64,000 nt of DNA, taken from assembly GCA_902482035.1 (NCBI GenBank), contig CABSYW010000006.1, forward strand, positions 1-64,000, written 5' to 3'. The notes under the pieces were generated by a model. The model made no database searches. It was not told where the DNA came from and saw only the letters and a program-made list of their open reading frames with translations. Both the position numbers and the translations under genes were made by a program. Of this stretch, positions 9,975-19,200 are shown piece by piece. How positions within the stretch are numbered: position 1 is the stretch's first letter; every line of letters begins with the position of its first letter. The stretch comes from an uncultured Collinsella sp. (GTDB taxonomy: Bacteria; Actinomycetota; Coriobacteriia; Coriobacteriales; Coriobacteriaceae).

Positions 9975-10237
9975 TAGGCGATCTCGGCGCGAGCGGCCTC
10001 GATGGCGCGCGTAAGCTGGTCGGCGCAGGAAGTCTTTTTCATACCGCAGGTATTACCGGCGAGAACCTCGATTACGCGATCGGCAGGAGCGCCCTCGACC
10101 AGCTTGGAGATTGCCTTGAGATTGCCGTCGCAGCCACCGGTAAACTCAACGCCTATCACCTTGTTGCCGTCATCGGAAAGGTCAAGGTGAATATTGCGAG
10201 CACACACGCCCTGAGGCTTGTAATCAAACGAAATCAT
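9974..10237 (-). CDS. TSCPD-domain small protein (TIGR03905 type)
   Basis: An 87-residue protein with the TSCPD-domain pattern also found at the C-terminus of B12-dependent ribonucleotide reductases: CARNIHLDL early, GGCDGNLKAISKLVEG in the middle, GNTCGMKKTSCADQLTRAIEAA at the end (the last motif spans two pieces). Four conserved cysteines suggest metal or Fe-S binding, but the function of free-standing members is unknown. The ATG at 10237 has a GAGGGGA ribosome-binding site. It is coupled to the Tat lipoprotein gene by a one-base overlap. Confidence 0.85.
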   Translation of the reverse strand: MISFDYKPQGVCARNIHLDLSDDGNKVIGVEFTGGCDGNLKAISKLVEGAPADRVIEVLAGNTCGMKKTSCADQLTRAIEAARAEIA

Positions 10238-10301
10238 GCGATCCCCTCTCAGAATGTTATTCGAGACGACTATTATCCCCGTCTTTCCCTAAATGCAACG
10301 A

Positions 10302-10339
10302 GGCGCTTTGCCGGCAACACACATTACCAGCAAAGCGCC
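10302..10339 (-). terminator. Hairpin downstream of purB
   Basis: A 10-bp stem GGCGCTTTGC/GCAAAGCGCC encloses an 18-nt loop just after the purB stop. The T-rich tail on the minus strand is weak (GTTGCATTT), so it is a probable rather than certain intrinsic terminator. Confidence 0.55.
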
Positions 10340-10365
10340 CTAAAAAGCTAACGTTATGCCCGAAC

Positions 10366-11712
10366 CTACTCGAAGCTCAGCCGCTCCAGACGATCAAAGA
10401 CCGTGTCGATACGGGTGAGGAAGTCCCATGGATCAAAGATCTCGTCGAGCTTCTCCTGGCTGACGGTGCAGCGCGGGTCGGCCTCGAGACGCTCCTTAAA
10501 GGTGGGGCCGGAGACACAATCCTGTACCTCGTGCCAGGTTGCCATGGCGTTCTCCTGCACAATGGCGTACGCGTCCTCGCGGGTGATGCCCGTATCGACG
10601 AGGGCGAGCAGCACCTTGGAGGAGAAGATGAGGCCGCGGGTCTTATTGAGGTTGGCCATCATGCGGGCAGGGTACAGCTGCAGGCCGTCGATAACGCGGA
10701 TGAGGCACTGGAACATGTGGTCGAGTGCGATGAAGCTATCGGCCTGGGCGACACGCTCGGCAGAGGAGTGCGAAATGTCACGCTCGTGCCACAGGGCGAC
10801 GTTATCGAAGGCGACCTGGGCGTTGGACTTCACGACGCGCGACAGACCGCAGACCTTCTCCATGGTGATGGGATTGCGCTTGTGCGGCATGGCGGAGCTG
10901 CCCTTTTGGCCCTTACGGAACGGCTCCTCGGCCTCGAGCGTATCAGTCTTCTGCAGATTGCGAACCTCGGTCGCGATGCGCTCGCAGGTGGCTGCGGTGG
11001 TGGCGAGAACGCCGGCAAGGTAGGCATGGTGATCGCGGCTGATAACCTGCGTGGACAGCGGGTCGTGAACCAGGCCCAGGTGCTCGCAGACGTACTCCTC
11101 GACAAACGGCTCGATGGAGCTGTACGTGCCGACAGCGCCCGAGATGGCACCAAAGGCAACGTTCTTGCGGGCATCCTCAAGACGGTCCAGATCGCGCTTG
11201 AGCTCCCAGGCCCAAGAGCCAAACTTCATGCCAAAGGTCATCGGCTCGGCATGGATGCCATGAGTACGGCCGGCGCAGAGCGTGTTGCGCTCCTCGAAGG
11301 CACGACGCTTGCAGATCTCGCCGAGTTTCTTGACGTCCTCGATGATCAGGTCGCAGGCCTGGGTGAGCTGGTAGCACAGGGCCGTGTCGCCCAGATCGGA
11401 GCTGGTCATGCCATAGTGAACCCAGCGGCTGGGCTTGGGGTCGCCCTCGGGAACATCGGCATCGATGTACTCCTTCATGTTGGTCAGGAAGGCAATGACG
11501 TCGTGGCGCGTGACTTCCTCGATCTCATCGACCTTCGCCTTCTCAAAGTTGGCATGGTCGCGGATCCACTGGGCCTCGTCTTTGGAAATACCGATCTTGC
11601 CGAGCTCCGCCTGGGCCTCGCAGGCCAGAACCTCGATTTCCTGCCAAATGGCGTACTTGTTCTCGAGGGAGAAAATGTGTCCCATCTCCGGGCGGGTATA
11701 GCGATCGATCAT
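10366..11712 (-). CDS. purB: Adenylosuccinate lyase
   Basis: It cleaves SAICAR to AICAR and adenylosuccinate to AMP, releasing fumarate. The fumarase-superfamily signature GSSAMPHKRNP and the catalytic histidine region GRTHGIHAEPMTFG are present. So is the N-terminal IDRYTRPEMGHIFS segment typical of the longer, tetrameric lyases. The length is 448 residues. I chose the ATG at 11712, which has AAGGAG six bases upstream. The longer reading frame begins in tRNA-tail repeats and is spurious. It is a single-gene unit with tRNA-Gly repeats upstream. Confidence 0.96.
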   Translation of the reverse strand: MIDRYTRPEMGHIFSLENKYAIWQEIEVLACEAQAELGKIGISKDEAQWIRDHANFEKAKVDEIEEVTRHDVIAFLTNMKEYIDADVPEGDPKPSRWVHYGMTSSDLGDTALCYQLTQACDLIIEDVKKLGEICKRRAFEERNTLCAGRTHGIHAEPMTFGMKFGSWAWELKRDLDRLEDARKNVAFGAISGAVGTYSSIEPFVEEYVCEHLGLVHDPLSTQVISRDHHAYLAGVLATTAATCERIATEVRNLQKTDTLEAEEPFRKGQKGSSAMPHKRNPITMEKVCGLSRVVKSNAQVAFDNVALWHERDISHSSAERVAQADSFIALDHMFQCLIRVIDGLQLYPARMMANLNKTRGLIFSSKVLLALVDTGITREDAYAIVQENAMATWHEVQDCVSGPTFKERLEADPRCTVSQEKLDEIFDPWDFLTRIDTVFDRLERLSFE

Positions 11713-11814
11713 AGCGGCTCCTTTTTGGTTATTGGCGCGTTGGTCGTAACCCAACCATTGTACCGTGCGCGGGTGCAAGTATGGGCAGCAGGCATTAACC
11801 TAACATTTTGGAAT

Positions 11815-11870
11815 TGGAGCGGGCAACGGGACGTCCGCGTATTTGCTTCGCAAATACGCACCGGCTTCAG
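11815..11870 (-). repeat. Second, partial tRNA-Gly tail element
   Basis: A 56-bp near-identical copy (one mismatch) of 11946-12001. It holds an 18-bp copy of the tRNA-Gly 3' end (11815-11832) and the perfect GCGTATTTGC/GCAAATACGC hairpin (11837-11859). It lacks the conserved core and T-arm. The 75 bp between it and the full copy hold nothing I can identify. Confidence 0.8.
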
Positions 11871-11945
11871 TGGCATACCGAGATCCGGGGAAGTGTGGGA
11901 GCAAAGCGGGCTGAATCTACCATTGCCGAAATCTTCCTTGCTCCA

Positions 11946-12082
11946 TGGAGCGGGCAACGGGACGTCTGCGTATTTGCTTCGCAAATACGCACCGGCTTCA
12001 GGCGCCTGTCGGCGCCTTCGCCTGCTCGCTACAAACGCTTCGCGTTTGCTTTACGCTCGCACCCTGTCGGGTTCGAGTCCCG
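11946..12082 (-). repeat. tRNA-tail element downstream of tRNA-Gly
   Basis: Plus-strand order: an exact 18-bp copy of the tRNA-Gly 3' end (11946-11963, TGGAGCGGGCAACGGGAC); hairpin GCGTATTTGC-TTC-GCAAATACGC (11968-11990); hairpin GGCGCC-TGTC-GGCGCC (12001-12016); hairpin AAACGC-TTC-GCGTTT (12032-12046); the conserved TTTACGCTCGCACCCTG box; and CGGGTTCGAGTCCCG (12068-12082). This last is an inverted 15-bp copy of the tRNA-Gly T-arm (12149-12163). Confidence 0.8.
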
Positions 12083-12095
12083 GCACTTTATTGAA

Positions 12096-12128
12096 AAAAG
12101 CACGGCACCGGAACGGTGTCGTGCTTTT
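12096..12128 (-). terminator. tRNA-Gly terminator
   Basis: The minus strand has a long AAAGCACG..CACCG stem with a short loop, followed by TTTTTT (12094-12099). The hairpin arms run from 12096 to 12128. Confidence 0.85.
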
Positions 12129-12136
12129 ACTTTTTC

Positions 12137-12211
12137 TGGAGCGGGCAACGGGACTCGAACCCGCGAGTGTCAGCTTGGGAAGCTGATGCCTTACCACTTG
12201 GCGATGCCCGC
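12137..12211 (-). tRNA. tRNA-Gly (anticodon CCC), CCA encoded
   Basis: The minus strand gives acceptor GCGGGCA/TGCCCGC, anticodon loop TTCCCAA (CCC), T-arm GCGGGTTCGAGTCCCGT, discriminator T and an encoded CCA. It is monocistronic, with its own promoter (12225-12254) and terminator. Confidence 0.95.
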
Positions 12212-12224
12212 ATATCTGGAGGAT

Positions 12225-12254
12225 AGTATAACGCGGTTGTCTTGTTCGATACAA
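12225..12254 (-). promoter_or_regulatory. Promoter of tRNA-Gly
   Basis: TTGTAT (12249-12254), an 18-bp spacer and TATACT (12225-12230) on the minus strand, 13 bp before the tRNA 5' end. Confidence 0.7.
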
Positions 12255-12463
12255 GAGTGGCGATGCTTGTTTTAGCTGTGGAGATTCGTTTGAAAATCGC
12301 GTCAATTGTGGAGATGAGGACCTTTGACTTCCTGTTCTCCCTATCTTCTACCTGCACTTTTGCTTGATTGTTGTATTTGAGCTCAATTTGTCAGGAATTG
12401 GGCAAGCTTTTGGTCAGGCTCCGGTACTTACCCGCATGAACCTCGGGGGTAGCCTCATCCTAC

Positions 12464-12488
12464 GCGTCGCAGCCTCCCCGTGCGACGC
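12464..12488 (+). promoter_or_regulatory. Leader stem-loop upstream of the adhesin gene
   Basis: A perfect 8-bp stem GCGTCGCA/TGCGACGC has loop GCCTCCCCG and lies 14 bp before the AAGGAG ribosome-binding site. The loop contains CCTCC, which could pair with the ribosome-binding site, so translational control is conceivable. The remainder of 12255-12463 shows no clear promoter. Confidence 0.4.
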
Positions 12489-12508
12489 ACGAGGGATAAG
12501 GAGCAGCC

Positions 12509-15500
12509 ATGTCCAACGCACCCACGCACTCTGTCCACAGCGCAATCGCAACAGGTCCGCTGCTCCTGCTCCTCTTCCTGCTTTTCGGCTGCCTGGCACC
12601 GGGAGCCGCATTTGCCGTCGATGGCTACGACCAGCTCGGCTTCCGCACTATTAGCGATGATTGTGGACCCTTCTTCATCGGCAAGTATGAAGCTCAAGAC
12701 GCCTCAATTGCCTACTGCATGAACCAGGAGCGCCCCGGCCCCACCAAACCGGGCGGCCCATGGCTCAACTTTGATCAAGGCTGGGTGTGGCTCGACGACG
12801 GGTTCGCGGCAATCGTTTGTCACGGATATCCAACCACCACGTCGTTTGGCGGTTACCATCTTTCACCCGATCGCGCCCGCGCCGCCACCCAGCTTGCCGT
12901 ATGGATGTTCAACGGCACTACCCATGTCGACGGCACCTACTCCTACACGACCGCTCAGGGTAAAACCAAGAGTGGGCACTTTACCGCCGACAATGAAGTC
13001 GTGGCGGCTGCGCGGTGGCTCCACGACAGCGCAAAATCAGGAAGCATCAAAGCCGCTCCGCACCGCGCGCGACGCTATCTAGGGGCCGTATCGGGCGGCA
13101 GCAAACGTCAAGACATGCTCTATGTGCTGCCGGCGGTCTCTGTTTCCTTCCAAAAGCAGTCTGCTAACACCGTTATTACCAGCGGAAACAATACCTATCA
13201 GTTTACCGGGGCAACATTCGATATTTTTGAGAGCGCCAGCGGCGCGCGTGTCGGCACCATCAAGATGGACAGCAACGGTCGAGCGCAAGCAACACTCCTA
13301 CCCAACACGGCGTACTACCTGATTGAAACGAAGGCGCCGGCCGGCTATGTCCCCCGCCACGATCGTATTGCCTTTACCACGGGGAATGACGGCGGGCGGG
13401 TCGCCATTGATGAACAGCCCGGCACCATCAACCTGCGTATCGTAAAACTCGATGCCGCGACGAATGCCGGCCCCCAGGTGGGATCTTCACTCGCAGGAGC
13501 AGAGTTCACGTGTGTGTCGCAATCAACCCCTGGATGGGCACAAATCCTCACGACCGACGAAAGCGGTCGGGCCACCCTCGCCGATGTCCCCTTAGGAGCC
13601 TTTACCATCTACGAATCAAAAGCCCCCGAGGGCTACCTGCCATCCAACGACAGCTGGACCTATACCGTTGGAGCCGACCAGCTCGGCGATTCAGGCGTGG
13701 TCGAGATCGAATCTCGCGTTTCCGATATCCCCATTGCGTTTAACCTTGAGATTTCCAAATTCAAGGATTACGGCAATAGCGACCAATCCGGCCTGGAGCA
13801 GCCGGCGGAAGGTGTTGTCTTTGAGGTTGTCAGCAACAGCTCTCAGCAGGTTGTTGGCACACTGACCACAAACGTCTATGGCTTTGCCTCCACCAAAGAT
13901 CAGCCCGAAGCATGGTTCGGCGCAGGCAAGCGACCCGCCGGTGTCCACGGAGCCGTCCCATACGACCGTGCCGGCTACACGGTTCGCGAGGTTCCGGAAA
14001 CCGTCCCCGAGGGTTTTAAACGTACAGGGGAATGGACCGTCGGGGCCAATCAGATTTCCAACGGCGCCGAGCTTCAATATATCGTGGACAACCACGCTCT
14101 GTCGACGCATCTCCAGATTGTAAAACGCGATGCCCAAACAGGCGCTTCTGTTCCACTAGCCGGATTCACCTTCCAACTACTCGACAGCAATCACGAATCT
14201 GTCTCACAAACTTGCTGGTATCCAACACATAACGTAATGGACACCTTTACGACTGACGCGACCGGGACCGTCACACTGCCCGAATCGCTCGTGCCGGGCA
14301 CCTATTATGTACGCGAAACCTCGGCCAAAGAGCCCTATCTTGTCGGCGAGGAGATCGAGGTAAACATACCCGCCGACATGAACCTAACGCCCGTTGCAAT
14401 CGCCTCGTATTATGACCACGCCGCGACCGGAAACATCAGGATCGTTAAAACCGATGCCATAGACGGCAGCAGCCTCGCGGGCGCCGTCTTTGAGATCCGT
14501 GCCTCGAGTGATATCGTGCGCCCCGACGGTAGCATTGCCGCGCTCGACGGTGAGACTGTCGCTACCATCACGACGGATGAAACTGGAGAAGCACGCGCGG
14601 ACAACCTCCCGCTGGGACTTGGCACCGCACGCTACGAGGTTGTCGAGACTCAAGCGCCGGCAGGCTTCTTGCTCGATCGGACAACCCATATTGTCGACCT
14701 TACTTATGCCGACCAGAAAACACCCGTTGTAGAAGCACGGCTTAACGTATCCGACGATTACACCAAGGTTGATATCTCCAAGGTCGATGCAAGCGGTGAG
14801 CAGGAAGTGGAAGGCGCACAACTCACCTTATATGGTCCCGATAAAACCGAAATAGACTCCTGGACCTCATCCGACAAGCCACACCGCGTCGAACATCTTG
14901 CACCCGGCACCTACTCGTTGCGCGAAATGATGTCTCCGCGGACCTATGACCTTGCCGAGGAAATAACGTTTGAAATAAAGGATACGGGAGAAGTCCAATC
15001 CGTCGCGATGAAGGATGCGCTCATCGAGATAAAGGGACAGGTCGACAAGCGTCAGGAACTTGTCCAACCTATCGAAAAGGGCCTGTTGGCTAACGGCGAT
15101 GGTAAAAATCGCGCCGCGACGCAAACTAATACGGATGGACTTTTCTCCTATACCATCGACGCTCGAAACGATTCCGCTACTTGGGTTGATGAGTTTACGA
15201 TTACCGATGATCTTGAGTGCGCCAAAGACGGCACGGCGAGATTCATCTCAATCGAAACCCCCGTCGCCATCGGCGACCTCAACGGTCTGTGCAACGTGTG
15301 GTATCGCACGACGCCGTTGGACTCGACAGACGTCGATGAGCCGGCGAACGCGACACTTGACGATGGACACGAAAATCCTTGGCTTGAGTCCGACGAAGTA
15401 AAAGAGAGCCTTGGTGAGGACTGCCGCCTCGTCGATTACGACGGCTGGCGCCTCTGGAAGGCGGATGTCTCGACCACGGAATCCACCACACTCGAGGCGG

Positions 15501-15940
15501 AAGAGCTCGACCTTGCATCCAATACCGTCGTAACAGGCATTCGAATTGAATACGGTGCGGTAGCCGCCGACTTTACGACTCGAAGCGATGCGGATTCTTG
15601 GACCCGCGATGATCTCAAAGATGAGCACGACGACCTTGACGATGCCAAAGCAATCCTTGGCACAGACGCTCGGGGCGCAGTCGTACACATGCAGGCAACG
15701 TCGGCTTATACGCCCCAAACCGCACTCACCAACAGCGCGCGCGTCGATCTTTGCCGCAACGGTGGCGGCGATAAACTTGAGTCACATGACGAGGACAGCG
15801 TCATTCAACGCTGTACCCTACCGCAGGACCTACCGGCAACAGGATCAGTTCCCATCGCCGCTTGCATCACCGCGCTCCTGACCTCGGGTGCCGCAGCCCT
15901 ATGGTTCGCTCGCCTTAGGTCGATCCCAAAGAAGCGCTAG
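12509..15940 (+). CDS. LPxTG-anchored thioester/CnaB-repeat surface adhesin
   Basis: A 1143-residue cell-wall-anchored fibrous adhesin. Order of parts: signal peptide (1-36, LLLLLFLLFGCLAPGAAFA); thioester domain with Cys70 in AYCMNQ and Gln128 in TQLAVW, the residues that form the internal Cys-Gln thioester used to capture host surfaces; then about six CnaB/SpaA-type Ig domains (about 205-850). Each has a Lys strand such as LQIVKRD or IRIVKTD and usually a closing ETxAPxGY/F-type Glu, suggesting intramolecular isopeptide bonds. A longer, acidic domain (about 850-1095) follows, then sorting signal LPATG, a hydrophobic helix and a basic tail. The ATG at 12509 has AAGGAG five bases upstream. 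It is a single gene closed by a strong terminator. No sortase gene lies nearby, so a housekeeping sortase elsewhere must anchor it. Confidence 0.93.
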   Translation: MSNAPTHSVHSAIATGPLLLLLFLLFGCLAPGAAFAVDGYDQLGFRTISDDCGPFFIGKYEAQDASIAYCMNQERPGPTKPGGPWLNFDQGWVWLDDGFAAIVCHGYPTTTSFGGYHLSPDRARAATQLAVWMFNGTTHVDGTYSYTTAQGKTKSGHFTADNEVVAAARWLHDSAKSGSIKAAPHRARRYLGAVSGGSKRQDMLYVLPAVSVSFQKQSANTVITSGNNTYQFTGATFDIFESASGARVGTIKMDSNGRAQATLLPNTAYYLIETKAPAGYVPRHDRIAFTTGNDGGRVAIDEQPGTINLRIVKLDAATNAGPQVGSSLAGAEFTCVSQSTPGWAQILTTDESGRATLADVPLGAFTIYESKAPEGYLPSNDSWTYTVGADQLGDSGVVEIESRVSDIPIAFNLEISKFKDYGNSDQSGLEQPAEGVVFEVVSNSSQQVVGTLTTNVYGFASTKDQPEAWFGAGKRPAGVHGAVPYDRAGYTVREVPETVPEGFKRTGEWTVGANQISNGAELQYIVDNHALSTHLQIVKRDAQTGASVPLAGFTFQLLDSNHESVSQTCWYPTHNVMDTFTTDATGTVTLPESLVPGTYYVRETSAKEPYLVGEEIEVNIPADMNLTPVAIASYYDHAATGNIRIVKTDAIDGSSLAGAVFEIRASSDIVRPDGSIAALDGETVATITTDETGEARADNLPLGLGTARYEVVETQAPAGFLLDRTTHIVDLTYADQKTPVVEARLNVSDDYTKVDISKVDASGEQEVEGAQLTLYGPDKTEIDSWTSSDKPHRVEHLAPGTYSLREMMSPRTYDLAEEITFEIKDTGEVQSVAMKDALIEIKGQVDKRQELVQPIEKGLLANGDGKNRAATQTNTDGLFSYTIDARNDSATWVDEFTITDDLECAKDGTARFISIETPVAIGDLNGLCNVWYRTTPLDSTDVDEPANATLDDGHENPWLESDEVKESLGEDCRLVDYDGWRLWKADVSTTESTTLEAEELDLASNTVVTGIRIEYGAVAADFTTRSDADSWTRDDLKDEHDDLDDAKAILGTDARGAVVHMQATSAYTPQTALTNSARVDLCRNGGGDKLESHDEDSVIQRCTLPQDLPATGSVPIAACITALLTSGAAALWFARLRSIPKKR

Positions 15941-15950
15941 CGCGATGAAA

Positions 15951-15984
15951 AAGCGGGCGAGCCAGTCCCCTGGCTCGCCCGCTT
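15951..15984. terminator. Bidirectional terminator between convergent genes
   Basis: A perfect 15-bp stem AAGCGGGCGAGCCAG with a TCCC loop lies between the adhesin stop and the small gene on the minus strand. A-rich and T-rich flanks allow it to work both ways. Confidence 0.85.
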
Positions 15985-16006
15985 TCAATCATGTAAATCG
16001 CCGTAT

Positions 16007-16225
16007 CTACTCTGCAGACGAAGATCCACCATCAACGATTGCCTGCTCGGACTCAGGAATCCCATCGGCACCCGTACTCTGTTCTTGCTCCACCTCTTCG
16101 CTGATTGCGGAGGCGGGGGTCGAGCCCTTTGCACCCACGATGTAGGCAGCCCCAAATCCTAACGCAATGGCAATCAAGGTCAAAATCACGTAGACAGGCC
16201 AATGGCGCTTAATATACGAAAACAC
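16007..16225 (-). CDS. Small single-pass membrane protein
   Basis: Seventy-two residues: a short basic N-terminus, one membrane helix (about 9-31, WPVYVILTLIAIALGFGAAY) and an acidic, Ser/Glu-rich tail. No family is recognised. It lies 21 bases downstream of the large M28-like gene on the same strand, so it is probably co-transcribed with it and may sit in the same membrane complex (inference). Confidence 0.7.
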   Translation of the reverse strand: MFSYIKRHWPVYVILTLIAIALGFGAAYIVGAKGSTPASAISEEVEQEQSTGADGIPESEQAIVDGGSSSAE

Positions 16226-16246
16226 GTTGACTCCTTAGAGCTCCGT

Positions 16247-19200
16247 CTACGAACGGCGGATAACCTCGGTCACGACCTCGGATACCGTAGCAATGTTCGT
16301 CGGGTTGACATTGTGGGGCAGGTCGTCCTCGGTACGAGCGCAAGCCAGACGCGTGCCGTCCACGCCGGCGATGGTAAGGGCTCGGCGGCTCGCCTCGAGC
16401 GCAGCATAGGCATCGGTCTTGGCATAGGGCATCTCGAGCGCGCCACAATCGACATGGAACGACTTGCAGACCTTGCTGACCAGGTTCATGATGCGGCGAT
16501 CGCCCTTGAGCAGCTGTTGTTCGCCCTCGACCGTCACCACCGAAAGCCTACCGGCGCCGACGGATTCAAGATTGATAAAGAATACGCCGCGGAGCTTATC
16601 GCGATGCGAAGCCAAGAAGGCCTTCATGCCAGCGCCATCACAATCCGAGGCGCCCGTTGCCACAAACCAGATATCGTGACCGAGCAGCTCATCATCGCCC
16701 ATAGAGGCGACAGCCGAGAGCATATCTTCGGAAGAAGCGCCATCGGAAGACGTAGCGCCACCCTTCCAGCCATCGTTATCGTCCTCGAAGTTATCCCACG
16801 AACCGATACCGCGACCGGACTTCTTGGCATCGTAATCGTCTTCGACGCCCAGCCAGTCACTCATGCTGTCCTGCTCGTTTTTCTTTTTACGGCCGAACAG
16901 ACCACCCAGGCCGCGCTTGCGAGACTTGGGTGCCGCCGGGGCGGGAGCCGAAATGGTCTCGATCGGCTGTGCGCCCGACGCAACGGGCATAGGAGGCGCA
17001 ACGGGTGCCGATGTGGGTTCGGGGCCCTGGGCAGTAGCAAAGGGATCGTTGACCTGTGCGGAGGGGTCGGGAAGGTCGAACAGCGACGTGCGAGACGCAA
17101 CGTTTGCCTGCTTCATAGACGGCAGCGACGGATCGGGGACCGAAGCCAGCGGAGACGAGGAAGGTGCAGGCGACGGTGCCGACGCCGGATCGGGAACATT
17201 CATCTGCGGGCGCGGCGATGCCTGGGAGGAAATCTGGGCCATAAGGGAATCGACCGTTTCGTCCTGGGTGGGAGCGACATTGGCAACCGTGGCACCGGAA
17301 CCACTCGGGGTCGGCATGGTGAAAATCTGCGTGGAATAAGGCCTCGACTCATCCGTCTCGGGAGTCTCGGAAACCGCAGGCACTTCCTCCTGCTCGACCT
17401 CGGTCGAATCATCTTGCTCGGCTGCCGCGTATTGCTCTTCGTCAGAGTTGGCCTCGACGGGCTCGTCCTCGGCGGCATCTTGGATTTCGGCAGCATCAAT
17501 AGGCTCGTCATCGTCTGCCGCGTCGCCCTGCTCATCGGAAACAGGAAGGGGCTCGGCAATCGCGGTGCCCTGCTTTTCAAACGTTATCGTGGAATCGAAC
17601 TGCGCGGCATCAAACGACATGGTGCTATCGACGTGCTGCTGAGCCTCGAAAGACGTCGTCGCCTCAACAACATCCGCGGACGCCGGTTGCTGGGACTCAA
17701 AGGACGTTGTAGCTTCGGCGGCGTCGACGGGCGCGGACTGCATAGCCTCGTTCTGCTCGAACTCTTGCGCCGCGTGCTCACGTGCCGCCTCGGCTGCCTG
17801 CTGCTGAGCGATAGCCTCCTGCTCGGCAGCCTCGCGTGCGGCAGCGCGCTTCTCCTCGAAATCGTCGACAAATTTCTTGCCCTTTGCAAGCGCACCCTTA
17901 AAGAAGTTGGAAGCGCTGGCGCCAATCGACGAGAACGCGGATGCAATGTCGGCATGGGGCGTTGCCGCGGGAATCTCGGCCGAGAAATCAGTATCGCTCT
18001 CGTAAGACACGCGCCTCGGCTGTTCAACGTAATCGTCGTCAGACTCGTCCGCAACGTCTTGCGCCGGCGCGGCGGGAGCCAAAATGTCCAGTCCTGCCGC
18101 GAGATCGATCGCGGACACCGCCTCGGGATCGGCAACGGCAGCGGTAACCGCGGCAGACTCATCATCCGCAGTGACAACGGGCGCAGGCTCGGGCTCAAAC
18201 GTCGGCTCCTCGCCCTCCTCGTAATCGAGCGTGCAGGACTCGGGAAGCATTCCGAGCGCACGGATGGCATCCGAACCAAAGCGGATGTTGCCGGCGGCGT
18301 TGCGATAGAGCTTGGGCTCGGGCTCGACCGCGGCAGGTTCCTCCGCCGACTCGGCAGCGGGAACCTCGTCATTGAACTCTTCGGCCTGGACAGCCTGATT
18401 CTGATCCTCGGGCACGATAGCACCGATCAGCGTCTCGTCGGCAGATGCACCCTCAAAGCCCTCGATCTGCTCGTCGAAAGCCTCACCCTGTTCGGGCTCG
18501 GTCTGAGTGTCGGGAGCAATCGGCTGACCGAACTCGTCCTCGGCGTAGGTAGGCTCTTCGTACTCGATGGTGTTGCCGTAGTCGTTTTGCTGCTGGGCCG
18601 CGGCATACTCCGCCGCTGCACGCGCCATTTCCTCGGCACGACGCTTTTGCTCCCCAAAATAGGTATCGAACGGAACATCGTCGGGAAACTCGTTTTCGCC
18701 CTGGAAGGGAGCAACGTTGTCCATAACGCCGAGCATAGCGGCGACAGAAGACTTGTTGCACACCGCGCCGGACGTATAGGGAAGAATGTGGCGGTTAGAG
18801 ATGATGTTTGCCGCGTTGGCAAGCGCAACGAGGGAAGCGAGGATCGCGACAATCCACAGCAGAACCTTGAGCGCGCCGGGGAGCGGCAGGATGCGCAGGA
18901 TGGCAACGGCAGCGGGGGCAACCGTGGCAACGGGCAACAGCTTGGCGATGAGCGCACGATACGAAGCATAGGGCTCGCGGGCGAGCAGCTCAGCACGGGG
19001 AGAGTCGTAGTGTGCGACAACGACCACCGGGCGGTTGCGCGGAGACGCGAGCGGGCCCGAGGCCTTGTGGTAGGCGATGACATTTTGGCTCACGCCCGTC
19101 TTGCCCAGACGCGAAACCACGGGGTGGCCCGTGCGCTCGAGCACGTAAAGAACGGCACCGACAATGGCCAGCAAGGTGCCGACCAAGCCGATACCGCCGC

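Noticed and set aside
11808..12305. ORFs of 84 to 155 residues around tRNA-Gly
   Set aside because: They read through tRNA-Gly and its tail elements; the apparent similarity to database fragments would come from other mis-annotated tRNA tails.
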